A stretch of DNA of 64,000 nt, taken from the NCBI RefSeq assembly GCF_002261345.1, contig NZ_NEVT01000008.1, positions 124,001 to 188,000 on the forward strand, given 5' to 3'. Position numbers and translations under genes: made by a program. Under the pieces are notes generated by a model. That model saw only the letters and a list, made by a program, of their open reading frames with translations. It did not search any database and was not told the DNA's origin. Source of the DNA: Bordetella genomosp. 2. Its GTDB lineage: Bacteria > Pseudomonadota > Gammaproteobacteria > Burkholderiales > Burkholderiaceae_B. This document shows positions 39,537-50,563 of this stretch, piece after piece. Each line of letters starts with the position of its first letter. Position 1 is the first letter of the stretch.

Positions 39537-42070
39537 ACAGACGCGAATTCATCAAGACCAACGCGGTCGCCGCAGCGGCGGCCACCGCAGGCATTGCCCT
39601 GCCTGGCGCGGCCACGGCGCAGGCCGGCGGCGCGCCGCTGCAGGTGCGCTGGGACAAGGCGCCCTGCCGCTTCTGCGGCACGGGCTGTTCCGTGCTGGTC
39701 GGCGTCCAGGGCGGACGCGTGGTGGCCACCCAGGGCGATCCGGAAGCCCCGGTGAATCGCGGCCTGAACTGCATCAAGGGCTACTTCCTGTCGAAGATCA
39801 TGTACGGCGCCGACCGCCTGACCCGCCCCATGCTGCGCAAGAAAGGCGGGGTCTACGACAAGGACGGCGAATTCACGCCGGTCAGCTGGGACGAGGCCTT
39901 CGACATCATGGCCAGCAAATGGAAAGAGGCCCTCAAGACCAGCGGCCCGGAATCCATCGCCATGTTCGGCTCCGGCCAATGGACCATCTGGGAAGGCTAT
40001 GCCGCCTCCAAGCTGTACAAGGCGGGCTTCCGCAGCAACAACCTGGACCCCAACGCGCGCCACTGCATGGCCAGCGCCGTGGTCGGCTTCATGCGAACCT
40101 TCGGCATCGACGAACCGATGGGCTGCTACGACGACATCGAGCACGCCGATGCCTTCGTGCTGTGGGGCTCGAACATGGCCGAAATGCATCCCATCCTGTG
40201 GAGCCGCATCACCGACCGCCGCCTGACGCACCCCGGCTGCGAAGTGCACGTCCTGTCCACCTTCGAGCACCGCAGCTTCGAGCTGGCCGACAACGGCATG
40301 ATCTTCACGCCGCAGACCGACCTGGCCATCCTGAACTACCTGTGCAATTACCTGATCCAGAACGGCAAGGTCAACCAGCAGTTCGTCGAGCAGCACGTCA
40401 ACTTCAAGACCGGCGTCACCGACATCGGCTATGGCCTGCGCCCCAACGATCCGCGCGAACAGGGCGCCAGCGCCAACGGCTATCCCGGCGCCGACGGCGC
40501 GCCGAAGGGCGACCCCGGCGGCGCCGCCGCCAGCAGCTTCGAGGAATTCGCGGAGTTCGTCTCGACCTACACCCTCGAGTACACGGCCAGGCTCTCCGGC
40601 GTTCCGGCCGCGCACCTGCAGCGCATGGCCGAACTGTATGCCGACCCCGACAAGAAGGTGGTCTCGTTCTGGACCATGGGCTTCAACCAGCATACGCGCG
40701 GCACGTGGGTCAACAACATGATCTACAACGTGCACCTGCTGACCGGCAAGATCTCGCAGCCGGGCTGCGGCCCGTTCTCGCTCACCGGCCAGCCCTCGGC
40801 CTGCGGCACCGCCCGCGAGGTCGGCACCTTCGCGCATCGCCTGCCCGCCGACATGGTGGTCGGCAACCCGGCGCATCGCAAGCTGGCCGAGGAGCTGTGG
40901 CAGCTGCCGGACGGCACCATCCCGCCCAAGGTCGGCCTGCACGCCGTGGCGCAGAGCCGCGCCCTGAAGGACGGCAAGCTCAAGTGCTACTGGACCTCCA
41001 CCACCAACAACATGCAGGCCGGGCCCAACATCAACGATGAAATCTACCCCGGCTGGCGCAACCCCGCCGCCTTCGTCGTGGTATCCGACCCGTATCCGAC
41101 CGTATCCGCCCTGTCGGCCGACCTGATCCTGCCCACCGCCATGTGGGTCGAGAAAGAAGGCGCCTACGGCAATGCCGAACGCCGCACCCAGTTCTGGCGC
41201 CAGCAGGTCAAGGCGCCCGGCGAGTCGCGTTCCGACCTCTGGCAGTACCTGGAGTTCGCCAAGCGCTTCGCCATGGAGGAAGTCTGGCCCGCCGAACTGC
41301 TCGACAAGAAGCCCGAGTACCGCGGCAAGACACTCTACGACGTGCTGTTCGCCAACGGCGTGGCGGACCGCTACCCCGTGGACGACGTGCCGCGCGTCAA
41401 CGCCCACGCCATCGACGGCTACATGAACGACGAGTCCGAGCACTTCGGTTTCTACGTGCAGAAGGGGCTCTTCGAGGAATACGCCAAGTTCGGCCGCGGC
41501 CACGCCCACGACCTGGCCGATTTCGACCTGTACCACCGGTCGCGCGGCCTGCGCTGGCCCGTGGTCGATGGCAAGGAAACCCTGTGGCGCTTCCGCGAAG
41601 GCTACGACCCCTACGTCAAGGCCGGCGAGGACATCAAGTTCTACGGCAACAAGGATGGCCGCGCCAACATCTTCGCGCTGCCCTACCAGCCGCCGGCCGA
41701 GAGCCCCGACCAGGACTACGACCTCTGGCTGTGCACCGGGCGCGTGCTGGAACACTGGCATACCGGGTCGATGACCCGCCGCGTGCCCGAGCTGCACCGC
41801 GCCGCGCCGGAGGCGGTGCTGTTCATGCACCCGGACGACGCCAAGAGCCGCGGCCTGCAGCGCGGCATGCAATGCAAGATCGTCTCGCGGCGCGGCGAGG
41901 TGCTGGCCAGCGTCGAGACGCGCGGACGCAACAAGCCGCCGCGGGGCCTGGTGTTCATGCCGTTCTTCGACGAAGGCCGCCTGACCAACAAGCTGACGCT
42001 GGACGCGACCTGCCCGCTCTCGAAGGAAACCGACTTCAAGAAATGCGCGGTCAAGGTGCTCAAGGCCTGA
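39527..42070 (+). CDS. napA: Periplasmic nitrate reductase catalytic subunit NapA
   Basis: An 847-residue molybdoenzyme reducing nitrate to nitrite. The twin-arginine leader N-R-R-E-F-I-K (4-10) is followed by an alanine-rich core ending A-T-A-Q-A near 32. A [4Fe-4S] cluster is held by C47, C50, C54 and C82 ([15 protein letters not shown]). The molybdenum ligand is C180 in [17 protein letters not shown] and the C-terminal [14 protein letters not shown] motif are typical of NapA. Length is slightly above the usual 830. Confidence 0.97.
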   Translation: MSLNRREFIKTNAVAAAAATAGIALPGAATAQAGGAPLQVRWDKAPCRFCGTGCSVLVGVQGGRVVATQGDPEAPVNRGLNCIKGYFLSKIMYGADRLTRPMLRKKGGVYDKDGEFTPVSWDEAFDIMASKWKEALKTSGPESIAMFGSGQWTIWEGYAASKLYKAGFRSNNLDPNARHCMASAVVGFMRTFGIDEPMGCYDDIEHADAFVLWGSNMAEMHPILWSRITDRRLTHPGCEVHVLSTFEHRSFELADNGMIFTPQTDLAILNYLCNYLIQNGKVNQQFVEQHVNFKTGVTDIGYGLRPNDPREQGASANGYPGADGAPKGDPGGAAASSFEEFAEFVSTYTLEYTARLSGVPAAHLQRMAELYADPDKKVVSFWTMGFNQHTRGTWVNNMIYNVHLLTGKISQPGCGPFSLTGQPSACGTAREVGTFAHRLPADMVVGNPAHRKLAEELWQLPDGTIPPKVGLHAVAQSRALKDGKLKCYWTSTTNNMQAGPNINDEIYPGWRNPAAFVVVSDPYPTVSALSADLILPTAMWVEKEGAYGNAERRTQFWRQQVKAPGESRSDLWQYLEFAKRFAMEEVWPAELLDKKPEYRGKTLYDVLFANGVADRYPVDDVPRVNAHAIDGYMNDESEHFGFYVQKGLFEEYAKFGRGHAHDLADFDLYHRSRGLRWPVVDGKETLWRFREGYDPYVKAGEDIKFYGNKDGRANIFALPYQPPAESPDQDYDLWLCTGRVLEHWHTGSMTRRVPELHRAAPEAVLFMHPDDAKSRGLQRGMQCKIVSRRGEVLASVETRGRNKPPRGLVFMPFFDEGRLTNKLTLDATCPLSKETDFKKCAVKVLKA

Positions 42071-42107
42071 CGCGGCGCAGCCGGTCCACGCCACCGCGAG
42101 CCATGCC

Positions 42108-42890
42108 ATGACGGATCAAGCCCCCGCTACCCCGGCCAGCCGCCGCCAGTTCCTGCAGCAGTCGGCCGCCGCCATCGGCGGCGCCTGCGCCGTGACCCTG
42201 GGGCTGGGCCTGTACGCCCGGCAAGCCGGCTCGCTGCCGGCCACCACCCTGCGCCCGCCCGGCGCCCTGCCGGAAGCCGACTTCCTGGCCGCCTGCGTGC
42301 GCTGCGGGCTGTGCGTGCGCGCCTGCCCCTACGACACCCTGAAGCTGGCGACCCTGGGGCGCGCCGTTCCCACCGGCACGCCTTATTTCGACGCGCGCGC
42401 GGTGCCATGCGAAATGTGCGAGGACATCCCGTGCGTGCCGGCCTGTCCCACCGGCGCGCTGGACCACGGGCTGACCGACATCGAGGACGCCCGCATGGGG
42501 CTGGCGGTGCTGATCGACCAGGAAACCTGCCTGAACTATCTCGGCCTGCGCTGCGACGTGTGCTATCGCGTCTGTCCGCTGATCGACGAGGCCATCACCC
42601 TGGAACTGCACCACAATCCGCGCTCCGACCGCCACGCCATGCTGCTGCCCACGGTCCACTCCGACCGTTGCACCGGCTGCGGCAAATGCGAGCAAAGCTG
42701 CGTGCTGCCCGGCGCGGCGGCCATCAAGGTGCTGCCGCACGCGATCGCCCAGGGCTCCGCCGCGGGCCACTATCGCAAGGGCTGGGAAGAGGCCGAGAAA
42801 GCCGGCGGCTCGCTGATCGGCGAACAGGTCCAGTTGCCGGTGCGCGGCCTGGATGATCCCGTGCCCGCCACGTCCGGAGGCCAGCCATGA
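42108..42890 (+). CDS. napG: Ferredoxin-type protein NapG
   Basis: A 260-residue periplasmic protein with a twin-arginine leader (S-R-R-Q-F-L-Q-Q near residue 10) and four [4Fe-4S] motifs: [30 protein letters not shown]...C-D-V-C-Y-R-V-C-P and [11 protein letters not shown]. With NapH it forms a quinol dehydrogenase that feeds NapC or NapB. It overlaps napH by 4 bp. Confidence 0.95.
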   Translation: MTDQAPATPASRRQFLQQSAAAIGGACAVTLGLGLYARQAGSLPATTLRPPGALPEADFLAACVRCGLCVRACPYDTLKLATLGRAVPTGTPYFDARAVPCEMCEDIPCVPACPTGALDHGLTDIEDARMGLAVLIDQETCLNYLGLRCDVCYRVCPLIDEAITLELHHNPRSDRHAMLLPTVHSDRCTGCGKCEQSCVLPGAAAIKVLPHAIAQGSAAGHYRKGWEEAEKAGGSLIGEQVQLPVRGLDDPVPATSGGQP

Positions 42891-43819
42891 ACCCCGCGCC
42901 TCCCAAGCCCAAGCGTCCCAACGTCGCCGGGCGCAACCCCACGGCGGCCGCCACCGCCAGCAAGGGCTGGCTGCGCGCCAACCGCTGGCTGCTGCTCAGG
43001 CGCGCCACCCAGGTCGGGCTGCTGGCCCTGTTCCTGATCGGGCCGGCCACCGTATGGCTGATGCAGCGCGGCATCCTCGACCAGCCGTGGCGGCCGGTCA
43101 AAGGCAACCTGGCGTCGAGCCTCACGCTCGACCTCCTGCCCCTGACCGACCCCTACCAGCTGGCGCAGAGCCTGGCCGCCCTGCACCTGCCGCACCGCAC
43201 GGCCATCATCGGCGCCGCCATCGTGCTGGGTTTCTATCTGCTGTTCGGCGGACGCCTGTACTGTTCGTGGGTATGTCCCATGAACCCGGTCACCGATGCC
43301 GCCGCCTGGCTGCGCCGCAAGCTGAAGATCCGCGCCAGCGGCCGCACGCCGCCCAAGCACCTGCGCGTCTGGCTGCTGGCGGCCACCCTGGTCGCCTCGA
43401 CGGTCACCGGCACCATCGCCTGGGAATGGGTCAATCCCGTGTCCATGTTCCATCGCGCGCTGGTGTTCGGCTTCGGGGCGGTGTGGGCGCTGGTGCTGGG
43501 CGTGTTCCTGTACGACCTGCTGGTCGCCCCGCGCGGCTGGTGCGGCCATGTCTGCCCGGTCGGCGCCTTCTACGGGCTGCTGGGGAAGACCGCCCTGCTG
43601 CGGGTCAATGCCGCCGGGCGCGAGGCCTGCGACGACTGCATGGACTGCTACAACGTCTGCCCCGAACCCCAGGTCATCCGTCCGGCGCTCAAGTCCGCCG
43701 GCCAGGACCACCCCGTCATCCTCGCCTCCGACTGCACGACGTGCGGCCGCTGCATCGACGTCTGCAGCAAGGATGTATTCCACATGAGCCACCGGTTCTC
43801 CCACAGGAGTCAACAATGA
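42887..43819 (+). CDS. napH: Quinol dehydrogenase membrane component NapH
   Basis: A 310-residue protein with about four membrane helices. Paired cytoplasmic motifs are C-S-W-V-C-P-M-N-P near residue 125 and [10 protein letters not shown] near 220; two [4Fe-4S] sites follow, [12 protein letters not shown] and [12 protein letters not shown]. It anchors NapG. The stop overlaps the napB start by 4 bp. Confidence 0.95.
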   Translation: MNPAPPKPKRPNVAGRNPTAAATASKGWLRANRWLLLRRATQVGLLALFLIGPATVWLMQRGILDQPWRPVKGNLASSLTLDLLPLTDPYQLAQSLAALHLPHRTAIIGAAIVLGFYLLFGGRLYCSWVCPMNPVTDAAAWLRRKLKIRASGRTPPKHLRVWLLAATLVASTVTGTIAWEWVNPVSMFHRALVFGFGAVWALVLGVFLYDLLVAPRGWCGHVCPVGAFYGLLGKTALLRVNAAGREACDDCMDCYNVCPEPQVIRPALKSAGQDHPVILASDCTTCGRCIDVCSKDVFHMSHRFSHRSQQ

Positions 43820-44271
43820 AAAGCGCCATCCACAGGATCGCCCTCGGCCTGCTCGCGGGCCTGCTGATCGGTACCCCTCCGGTTTCTGCCGACGATGCGG
43901 CCACGGTCAAGAGCCTGCGCCAGAACTCGGTGGCCGAATCCGAGCACCATGCGAACATCTACCGGCAGGAGCTCGACGTGGGCGCCACCCTGCCCCGCGA
44001 CTTCGTCCAGCAGCCGCCCCTGGTGCCGCACGCCAGCAGCAATTACCCGGTGACGCTCAAGTTCAACAAGTGCCTGGACTGCCACGCGTGGGGGCGCGCG
44101 CAGGCCACCAATTCGCCGAAGATCTCCATCACCCATTTCCGCGACGCCACGGGGCGCGAACTGTCGTCGGTCAGCCCCAGCCGCTATTTCTGCATGCAGT
44201 GCCATGTCACCCAGAGCGATGCCAAGCCGTTGGTGGAAAACATCTTCCAGCGCGTCCCCAGCCTGAACTAG
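43816..44271 (+). CDS. napB: Periplasmic diheme cytochrome NapB
   Basis: A 151-residue secreted cytochrome: signal peptide (about 1-25, ending P-V-S-A), then heme sites C86-L-D-C-H90 and C126-M-Q-C-H130, with the conserved P-P-L-V-P-H ahead of the first heme. NapB passes electrons from NapC to NapA. The ATG has AGGAG upstream and overlaps the napH stop by 4 bp. Confidence 0.96.
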   Translation: MKSAIHRIALGLLAGLLIGTPPVSADDAATVKSLRQNSVAESEHHANIYRQELDVGATLPRDFVQQPPLVPHASSNYPVTLKFNKCLDCHAWGRAQATNSPKISITHFRDATGRELSSVSPSRYFCMQCHVTQSDAKPLVENIFQRVPSLN

Positions 44272-44283
44272 AGAGCGTGCAGC

Positions 44284-44901
44284 ATGAAACCGATCAACTG
44301 GATCAAGGGCCTGCCGCGACGGGCGTGGGGCATCGTGTTCAGCTCGATGGGCCTGGCGTTCGTGCTGGGCATCGTATTCTGGGGCGGCTTCAACACGGTC
44401 ATGGAATGGACCAACACCGAGAGCTTCTGCATCTCGTGCCATGAAATGAACGATAACGTCTACCAGGAATACCGCAATACCGTCCATTACTCGAACCCCA
44501 CCGGCGTGCGCGCGGTCTGCTCGGACTGCCATGTGCCCAAGGAATGGGGGCCGAAGATGGTGCGCAAGATATATGCGTCCAACGAGCTGCTGCATCATTT
44601 CCTGGGCACCATCGACACGCGCGAGAAGTTCGAGGCCAAGCGCGCGCAGCTGGCCCAGAACGAGTGGCGCCGCATGAAGGCCAACAACTCGCAGGAATGC
44701 CGCAACTGCCACGACTACAGCTACTTCGATTATGCCGGGCAGAGCCCCCGGTCGGCGCGCATGCACCAGCAAGGGTTCGACGAAGGCCAGACCTGCATCG
44801 ATTGCCACAAGGGCATCGCCCACAGCCTGCCGGCCATCGAGCAGTCCATCGGCCAGCCCAAGCCCGACGGCCTGCCGGCCGGCGTGCTGCATCCCAATTG
44901 A
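44284..44901 (+). CDS. napC: Membrane tetraheme cytochrome NapC
   Basis: A 205-residue quinol-oxidising cytochrome: one membrane helix (about 15-36) and four heme sites, C49-I-S-C-H53, C-S-D-C-H, C-R-N-C-H and C-I-D-C-H. It is the electron entry for NapAB and the last gene of napFDAGHBC. It is clearly homologous to NirT at 18441. It converges on the ZIP gene, with only 12 bp between stops. Confidence 0.96.
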   Translation: MKPINWIKGLPRRAWGIVFSSMGLAFVLGIVFWGGFNTVMEWTNTESFCISCHEMNDNVYQEYRNTVHYSNPTGVRAVCSDCHVPKEWGPKMVRKIYASNELLHHFLGTIDTREKFEAKRAQLAQNEWRRMKANNSQECRNCHDYSYFDYAGQSPRSARMHQQGFDEGQTCIDCHKGIAHSLPAIEQSIGQPKPDGLPAGVLHPN

Positions 44902-44913
44902 GCGGCCGCGCCG

Positions 44914-45807
44914 CTACGCCAGCGCCGTATCCAGCAGCATCATCAGCACGAAGCCGAGCATCAAGCCGCAAGTGGCATAGACCTCATGCCCCTTGCGGTG
45001 CGACTCGGGGATGATCTCGTGGCTGATGACGAACAACATCGCGCCCGCGGCGAACCCCAGGCCCCACGGCAGCAGCGCCGCCGACCACCCCACCACGACG
45101 GCGCCCAGCACCGCGCCGGCCGGCTCGACCAGCCCGGACAGCATGCCGAGCGCCACGGCGAAACTGCGCCGATAGCCGGCCGACAACAAGGCCAGCGCCA
45201 CCACCAGCCCCTCGGGCACGTCCTGGATGGCAATGCCGGTTGCCAGGGCGCTGCCGCGCACCGGGTCATTGCCGACATAGCCCACGCCGATCGCCAGCCC
45301 CTCGGGCAGGTTGTGCAGCGCGATGGCGAACACGAACAGCCAGGTGCGCCGCAGCCGGTGTACCTCGATGCCTTCCTTGCCCTTGATGAAATGCTCGTGA
45401 GGCAGCAGCCGGTCCATGGCCAACAGCACCGCCGCCCCGAGCAGCACGGCGCCGCCGACGATCAGCCCGGCGCTCCACGGCCCGTGGCCCAGCTCGCCGG
45501 CAGCGTCGATGCCCGGCGCGACCAGGGAGAAAGCGCACGCCGCCAGCATCACGCCGGCGCCGAACCCGAACATCGCGTCCTGCACCTTCTCGGACAGCGC
45601 CTGCGAGAACATGACCGGCACCGTCCCCAGCGCCGTGGCGCCGGCGGCCAGCAGGCCGCCCGCCAGCGCATCGGCCACATGCGGGGCGCGCGGCGCCAGG
45701 TACTGCCAGAGGGAGTGCGCGCCCAGGCAGGCCACCAGCACGGCCAGCGTCCAGACGCTGATGCTGGTGGCCTGCGGGCGGATCCGGTGGCGGCTGAAGG
45801 TATTCAT
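44914..45807 (-). CDS. ZIP family metal transporter
   Basis: A 297-residue, eight-helix membrane protein. It has the paired metal-site motifs H-N-L-P-E-G-L-A-I-G-V-G and, near residue 262, S-H-E-I-I-P-E-S-H-R-K-G-H-E; a charged loop (L-L-P-H-E-H-F-I-K-G) lies between helices. ZIP proteins bring zinc, manganese or iron into the cytoplasm. It follows sodA by 34 bp on the same strand, so manganese supply to SodA is a reasonable guess. In Pseudomonas aeruginosa a ZIP gene likewise sits beside the iron-regulated sodA. Confidence 0.9.
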   Translation of the reverse strand: MNTFSRHRIRPQATSISVWTLAVLVACLGAHSLWQYLAPRAPHVADALAGGLLAAGATALGTVPVMFSQALSEKVQDAMFGFGAGVMLAACAFSLVAPGIDAAGELGHGPWSAGLIVGGAVLLGAAVLLAMDRLLPHEHFIKGKEGIEVHRLRRTWLFVFAIALHNLPEGLAIGVGYVGNDPVRGSALATGIAIQDVPEGLVVALALLSAGYRRSFAVALGMLSGLVEPAGAVLGAVVVGWSAALLPWGLGFAAGAMLFVISHEIIPESHRKGHEVYATCGLMLGFVLMMLLDTALA

Positions 45808-45841
45808 GCAGGGCTTTCGCTGGCGGCGCGAGCGGCGGGCC

Positions 45842-46456
<615 letters not shown>

Positions 46457-46518
46457 GCAAGACTCCTTCTCGGGCTTCCGGGACGGAAGCGGTTCATCGC
46501 GCCGGCGGGCCGACGCGC

Positions 46519-46998
46519 TCAATGCTGCGGTTCGGCGCCGTCGCGCCAGGGCAGCGCGGCGGCGCGGGCGGCTCGCGGGTGACCCGGGTGGCGCCGCAGG
46601 AACTGCAGCAGTTCGGCATAGGTCACGCGGCCGTGGCGCCAGGCGGCCTCGCGCCAGCGCGGCTCCAACGCGACATCCAGCCCCATTTCATGCAGCAACT
46701 CGTGTGCCTGGCCGAAGTGCGCGGCCGCCTGGTCGAACCGACCGGCGCGCTCGTGCAGCTCGGCCAGGTTGTGGTGCGACACCACCAGCGCCGCGACAGC
46801 CGCATCCGCGTCCAGGGCCCGGCCGGGCAAAGTGTCGGCCAGGCTGAGCGCGGCGCGGTATTGCAGCAGGGCCGCCGCGGCATCGCCGCGCGCCAGCGCC
46901 CGGTTGCCGCGCAGCGTGGCACGCTGCCAGGCGCCCACGCAGGGCTCCTCGGCGGCGAACTGCGGCATGGATACGGGCAGCGGTGCCATCTGGACCAT
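46519..46998 (-). CDS. OrfX-like protein (iron-regulated, upstream of sodA)
   Basis: A 159-residue cytoplasmic protein, largely helical, with a TPR-like stretch ([18 protein letters not shown], then [11 protein letters not shown]). There is no signal peptide or catalytic motif. Gene order orfX-sodA-ZIP and length resemble the Fur-controlled fagA-fumC-orfX-sodA set of P. aeruginosa; function unknown there too. GGGAGA precedes its ATG, and a Fur-type site lies about 40 bases upstream. Confidence 0.7.
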   Translation of the reverse strand: MVQMAPLPVSMPQFAAEEPCVGAWQRATLRGNRALARGDAAAALLQYRAALSLADTLPGRALDADAAVAALVVSHHNLAELHERAGRFDQAAAHFGQAHELLHEMGLDVALEPRWREAAWRHGRVTYAELLQFLRRHPGHPRAARAAALPWRDGAEPQH

Positions 46999-47029
46999 GA
47001 CGTCTCCCTCAGGCTGGCGAATTTCCGTT

Positions 47030-47068
47030 AAAGATAATTCAAATGATAGTCATTTTTATTTAATATAA
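47030..47068 (-). promoter_or_regulatory. Fur-type box and AT-rich promoter of orfX-sodA
   Basis: A sharply AT-rich patch in GC-rich surroundings. Bases 47039-47057 agree with the 19-bp Fur consensus at 13 positions, with the core AATGATAGTCATT. It sits 40 bases before orfX. This predicts repression by Fur when iron is plentiful. Confidence 0.75.
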
Positions 47069-47161
47069 CAACGCCGGCAAGAAGACCTGGCCGCAGCGCC
47101 CCGGCGCCGCACCGTACCCCCCGGCACCGCGCCAGCGCCGGGCTGCCTCTGCGTGAATCGA

Positions 47162-48367
47162 CTAGAGGGCGCGGCCGCAGGCCACGCCGGAGGCCCAGGC
47201 CCACTGGAAGTTATAGCCGCCCAGCCAGCCGGTGACATCCACCGCCTCGCCGATGAAGTAAAGCCCAGGCACGCCGCGCGCCTGCATGGATTTCTGGTCC
47301 AGGCCGCGGGTATCGACCCCGCCCCGCATGACTTCGGCCTTCTTGTAGCCCGCCGTGCCGCTGGGCACCAGGCGCCACTGGTGGATATCGGCGGCCAGCG
47401 CGCGCAAGACCTTGTCGGGCGTGTCGGCCAGCCGCGCGGCGGCCAGCTTGCTGCCGCCGCCCTGCTCTGCCTGCAGCCACTGGTCGGCCAGCCGCCGCGG
47501 CCAGAGCCCGGCCAGCACCGTGTGCAATTGCTGGCGGCTGCCGGGCTTGGCGGCGATCAGCTCGGCCGCCAGGTCGCGGCCGGGCGCGAGGTCCAGCACG
47601 ATGGGTTCGCCGGGCTGCCAGTAACTGGATATCTGCAGGATGGCCGGCCCGGACAGCCCGCGATGCGTGAACAGCAAGTCTTCCAGGAACTCGCCGCGCG
47701 CGCGTCCGGCGCCGGTGCTGAGCGAAACTTCCAGCGCCACTCCCGAGAGTTCGGCGTAGGGCCGCCAATGCGCCGGGTCGAACGTCAGCGGAACCAGGGC
47801 CGGCCGGGGCTCGATCACCTTCAGGCCGAACTGCCGCGCCACCTTCAGGGCGAAATCGGTGGCGCCCAGTTGCGGGATCGCCATGCCGCCGGTGGCCATG
47901 ACCAGCTTGGCGGCGCGAATCTCGTCCTGGCTGGTGCGCAGCACGTAGCCCGCCTCCTCGCGGCCGATCTCCGCCACGCGGCACGGCATGCGCCAATGCA
48001 CGCCGCCGGACTGGCACTCGGCGCGCAGCATCTCGATGATGGCTTCGCTGCTGTCGTCGCAGAACAGCTGGCCGCGATGCTTCTCGTGCCAGGCGATGCG
48101 GTGGCGCCGCACCAGCGCCAGGAAATCCTGCGGCGTATAGCCCGCCAGCGCCGAGCGGCAGAAATGCGGGTTGTCGGACAGGAAGTTGGCCGGGCCGGCG
48201 CCGATGTTGGTGAAATTGCAGCGGCCGCCGCCGGAAATGCGGATTTTCTCGGCCAGCCGCTCGGCGTGGTCGACCAGTACGACCCGCAGGCCGCGCTGGC
48301 CGGCCACGGCGGCGCACATCATGCCGGCCGCGCCGGCGCCGATGACGGCAACGTCGTAGGCGCTCAT
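47162..48367 (-). CDS. HI0933/BaiN-like NAD(P)/FAD-dependent flavoprotein
   Basis: A 401-residue flavoprotein with the FAD-binding V-I-G-A-G-A-A-G-M-M at residues 7-16, the family mark I-R-I-S-G-G-G-R-C-N-F-T-N near 43-55, and a C-terminal G-L-Y-F-I-G-E-A-V-D-V-T-G-W-L-G-G-Y-N-F-Q-W-A. This is the HI0933/YhiN/BaiN family of reductases of largely unknown substrate. The ATG at 48367 begins M-S-A-Y-D-V-A-V-I-G. It stands alone between two unrelated operons. The 196 bp upstream (48368-48563) show nothing I recognise. Confidence 0.88.
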   Translation of the reverse strand: MSAYDVAVIGAGAAGMMCAAVAGQRGLRVVLVDHAERLAEKIRISGGGRCNFTNIGAGPANFLSDNPHFCRSALAGYTPQDFLALVRRHRIAWHEKHRGQLFCDDSSEAIIEMLRAECQSGGVHWRMPCRVAEIGREEAGYVLRTSQDEIRAAKLVMATGGMAIPQLGATDFALKVARQFGLKVIEPRPALVPLTFDPAHWRPYAELSGVALEVSLSTGAGRARGEFLEDLLFTHRGLSGPAILQISSYWQPGEPIVLDLAPGRDLAAELIAAKPGSRQQLHTVLAGLWPRRLADQWLQAEQGGGSKLAAARLADTPDKVLRALAADIHQWRLVPSGTAGYKKAEVMRGGVDTRGLDQKSMQARGVPGLYFIGEAVDVTGWLGGYNFQWAWASGVACGRAL

Positions 48368-48563
48368 GGCGCGGCGGTCCGGCAGCCGGGCTGGCCACGC
48401 ACGACGACGGCGGCGCGCACGGCGATCCGGCGCAGGCCGGCGATGGGGCAATGGGGGCGGGGCGGCAAGGGCATAGCCCGCTATTTGACCAGATCGCCGG
48501 CCATTGCGCGGGCGGCCCCGCCGGACGCCGGCGCATGCGGGACGCCAGCCGGGCGATCGAACC

Positions 48564-49379
48564 CTAGGCCTGCTCCTCGTCCGCGCCCCAGCGATAGACC
48601 GGCGGGCGCTTGTCGATGAAGCGGGCGGCGGCCTCCCGGTGGAAGGCCGTGGAGCGCGCAATGCCCTGGCCGGCGGCCTCCAGGTCCAGCATGGTGTTCA
48701 GGTCGCTGTTCAGCGAGGCGTTGAACAGCCGCTTGGTCAGGCTCAGGGCGGTCAGCGGCAGTTTGCTCATGCTGGCGGCCAGCGCCTGGGCGCGCGAGTG
48801 CACCTGCGATTCGGCGACCACCTCGAACACCATGCCCATGTCGCGGGCCTCCTCAGCGCCGAACTCGCGGGTGGAGAACGCCAGCTCCTTGGCCCGCTGC
48901 AGGCCGACGATGCGGGGCAGCGTATAGAACACGCCGCAATCCGGCACGGCGCCCAGCCGCAGGAACGACAGGCAGAAACGGGCGCGGGGCGAGGCCAGGA
49001 CCAGGTCGGCGGTCAGCGCCAGCCCGACCCCGGCGCCGTAGGCCGGCCCGTCCACCACGGCGATGATGGGCCGGTCCAGGTTGAGCAGGTCGGCGATGAC
49101 GATCTGCAGGTTCAGCATCCGGTCGCGCGCCGCATCGGCCGCCGTGTCGGCGGTCATCGTGCTGATGTCGCCGCCTGCGCAGAAGGCGCCGCCCGCCCCC
49201 TGCAGGATCAACACCTTGATGGCGCGGTCGCGGCGCACGGCGGCCACGGCCTCGCCCAGTTCGGCGCGCATGGTCTGGTCCAGCGCGTTGCGCCGCTCGG
49301 GCCGGTTCAGCGTCAGCGTAGCGACGTGATCGGCGATCGCGAACTGGATCGCCTGGTATGTCCGGCGGGGTTCCTGCAT
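48564..49379 (-). CDS. Enoyl-CoA hydratase/isomerase family protein (PaaG-like)
   Basis: A 271-residue crotonase-fold protein with oxyanion-hole segment G-G-A-F-C-A-G-G-D-I near residue 65. Both glutamates of classical hydratases are missing: the first loop reads Y-G-A-G-V-G-L-A-L-T-A-D and the second S-F-L-R-L-G-A-V-P-D-C-G. The aspartate in P-D-C-G is the arrangement of PaaG-type isomerases, so an isomerase acting on an acyl-CoA is likelier than a hydratase. It is last in the minus-strand catabolic run, 36 bp after the CoA-transferase family gene. Confidence 0.85.
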   Translation of the reverse strand: MQEPRRTYQAIQFAIADHVATLTLNRPERRNALDQTMRAELGEAVAAVRRDRAIKVLILQGAGGAFCAGGDISTMTADTAADAARDRMLNLQIVIADLLNLDRPIIAVVDGPAYGAGVGLALTADLVLASPRARFCLSFLRLGAVPDCGVFYTLPRIVGLQRAKELAFSTREFGAEEARDMGMVFEVVAESQVHSRAQALAASMSKLPLTALSLTKRLFNASLNSDLNTMLDLEAAGQGIARSTAFHREAAARFIDKRPPVYRWGADEEQA

Positions 49380-49415
49380 GATGTCTCCTTGAATGCAACG
49401 GCGGTTGCGGCGCGG

Positions 49416-50546
49416 TCAGGCAATGACGCCCCGCTGCCTGAGCCGGGCGATATCGTCGGCCGAATGCCCCAGTTCGGCCAGCAGGGCATCGGTGTGCTGC
49501 CCCGCCCGGGTGACCGGCCCGGGCGCGCCCTGGGTGCGGCTGAAGCGCGGCGCCGGGGCCGGATGGACGATGCCGTCGGTCTCCTGGAAGCTGTTGCGCG
49601 CCCGGTGATGCGGGTGGGCGCGGGCTTCTTCGAAATCCAGCACGGGCGCGAAGCAGGCATCGGTGCCTTCGAGCAGCTCGCACCATTGCTGGCGCGTGCG
49701 GGTCGCGAACAGGCGCTCCAGCTTGCCGCGCAGCGCCGGCCACGCGGCCCGGTCCCATTGCGCCTGGAAGTCGGGGTCATCCAGGCCGCAGCGTTCCAGC
49801 AGCAACGCGTAGAACTGCGGCTCGATCGCCCCGACGGAAATGAACTTGCCGTCGGCGCAGGCATAGCACCCATAGAACGGCGCGCCGCCATCCAGCATGT
49901 TCGCCTGCCGGTCCAGCGTCCATTTGCCGCTGGCCAGCATGCCATGGTAGGCGGTGGCCAGGGTGGACACGCCATCGCAGATCGCGGCGTCCACCACCTG
50001 GCCCTGGCCGCTCTGGCGCGCCTCGAACACCGCGCTGACGATGCCCAGCGCCAGCATCATGCCGCCGCCGCCGATATCGCCCAGCAGATGCAGGGGCGGG
50101 GTGGGCGGCCGGTCGGCATGCCCCATGGCGCACAGCGCGCCGGTGATGGCGATGTAGTTCAGGTCATGCCCCGCGGCCTGGGCCAGCGGACCGGTCTGCC
50201 CCCAGCCGGTCATGCGGCCGTACACCAGCCGGGGATTGCGCGCCAGGCAGACATCCGGCCCCAGCCCCAGGCGCTCCATGACGCCGGGACGAAACCCTTC
50301 TATCAATGCGTCCGACGACTCCACCAGATCCAGCACGATGGCGGTCGCGTCGGGCTGCTTGATATCCAGCGCCAGGGAGCGCCGCCCCCGGTCCACGATG
50401 GTGCCGCCCCCGCCCAGGAAACCCGGGGCCTTGCGGTCGATCCTGATGACTTCGGCCCCCAGGTCGGCGAGCATCATGGCGCAGAACGGCCCCGGCCCGA
50501 TTCCAGCCAGTTCCAGTATCCGCAGCCCGTTCAGTGGTCCTGGCAT
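49416..50546 (-). CDS. CaiB/BaiF family, alpha-methylacyl-CoA racemase-like
   Basis: A 376-residue class III CoA-transferase fold. It opens [17 protein letters not shown], then [13 protein letters not shown]. The segment [17 protein letters not shown] near residue 127 matches alpha-methylacyl-CoA racemases (His/Asp catalytic pair) rather than formyl- or succinyl-CoA transferases. It would invert the 2-methyl centre of a branched acyl-CoA so that an acyl-CoA dehydrogenase can act. ATG 50546 begins M-P-G-P-L-N-G and lies 17 bp after the IclR stop. Confidence 0.85.
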   Translation of the reverse strand: MPGPLNGLRILELAGIGPGPFCAMMLADLGAEVIRIDRKAPGFLGGGGTIVDRGRRSLALDIKQPDATAIVLDLVESSDALIEGFRPGVMERLGLGPDVCLARNPRLVYGRMTGWGQTGPLAQAAGHDLNYIAITGALCAMGHADRPPTPPLHLLGDIGGGGMMLALGIVSAVFEARQSGQGQVVDAAICDGVSTLATAYHGMLASGKWTLDRQANMLDGGAPFYGCYACADGKFISVGAIEPQFYALLLERCGLDDPDFQAQWDRAAWPALRGKLERLFATRTRQQWCELLEGTDACFAPVLDFEEARAHPHHRARNSFQETDGIVHPAPAPRFSRTQGAPGPVTRAGQHTDALLAELGHSADDIARLRQRGVIA

Positions 50547-50563
50547 GTCTCCCCCAGCATTGC

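Noticed and set aside
39530-42109. An 859-codon open frame on the minus strand
   Set aside because: It is the complement of napA, with low-complexity composition and no motifs.
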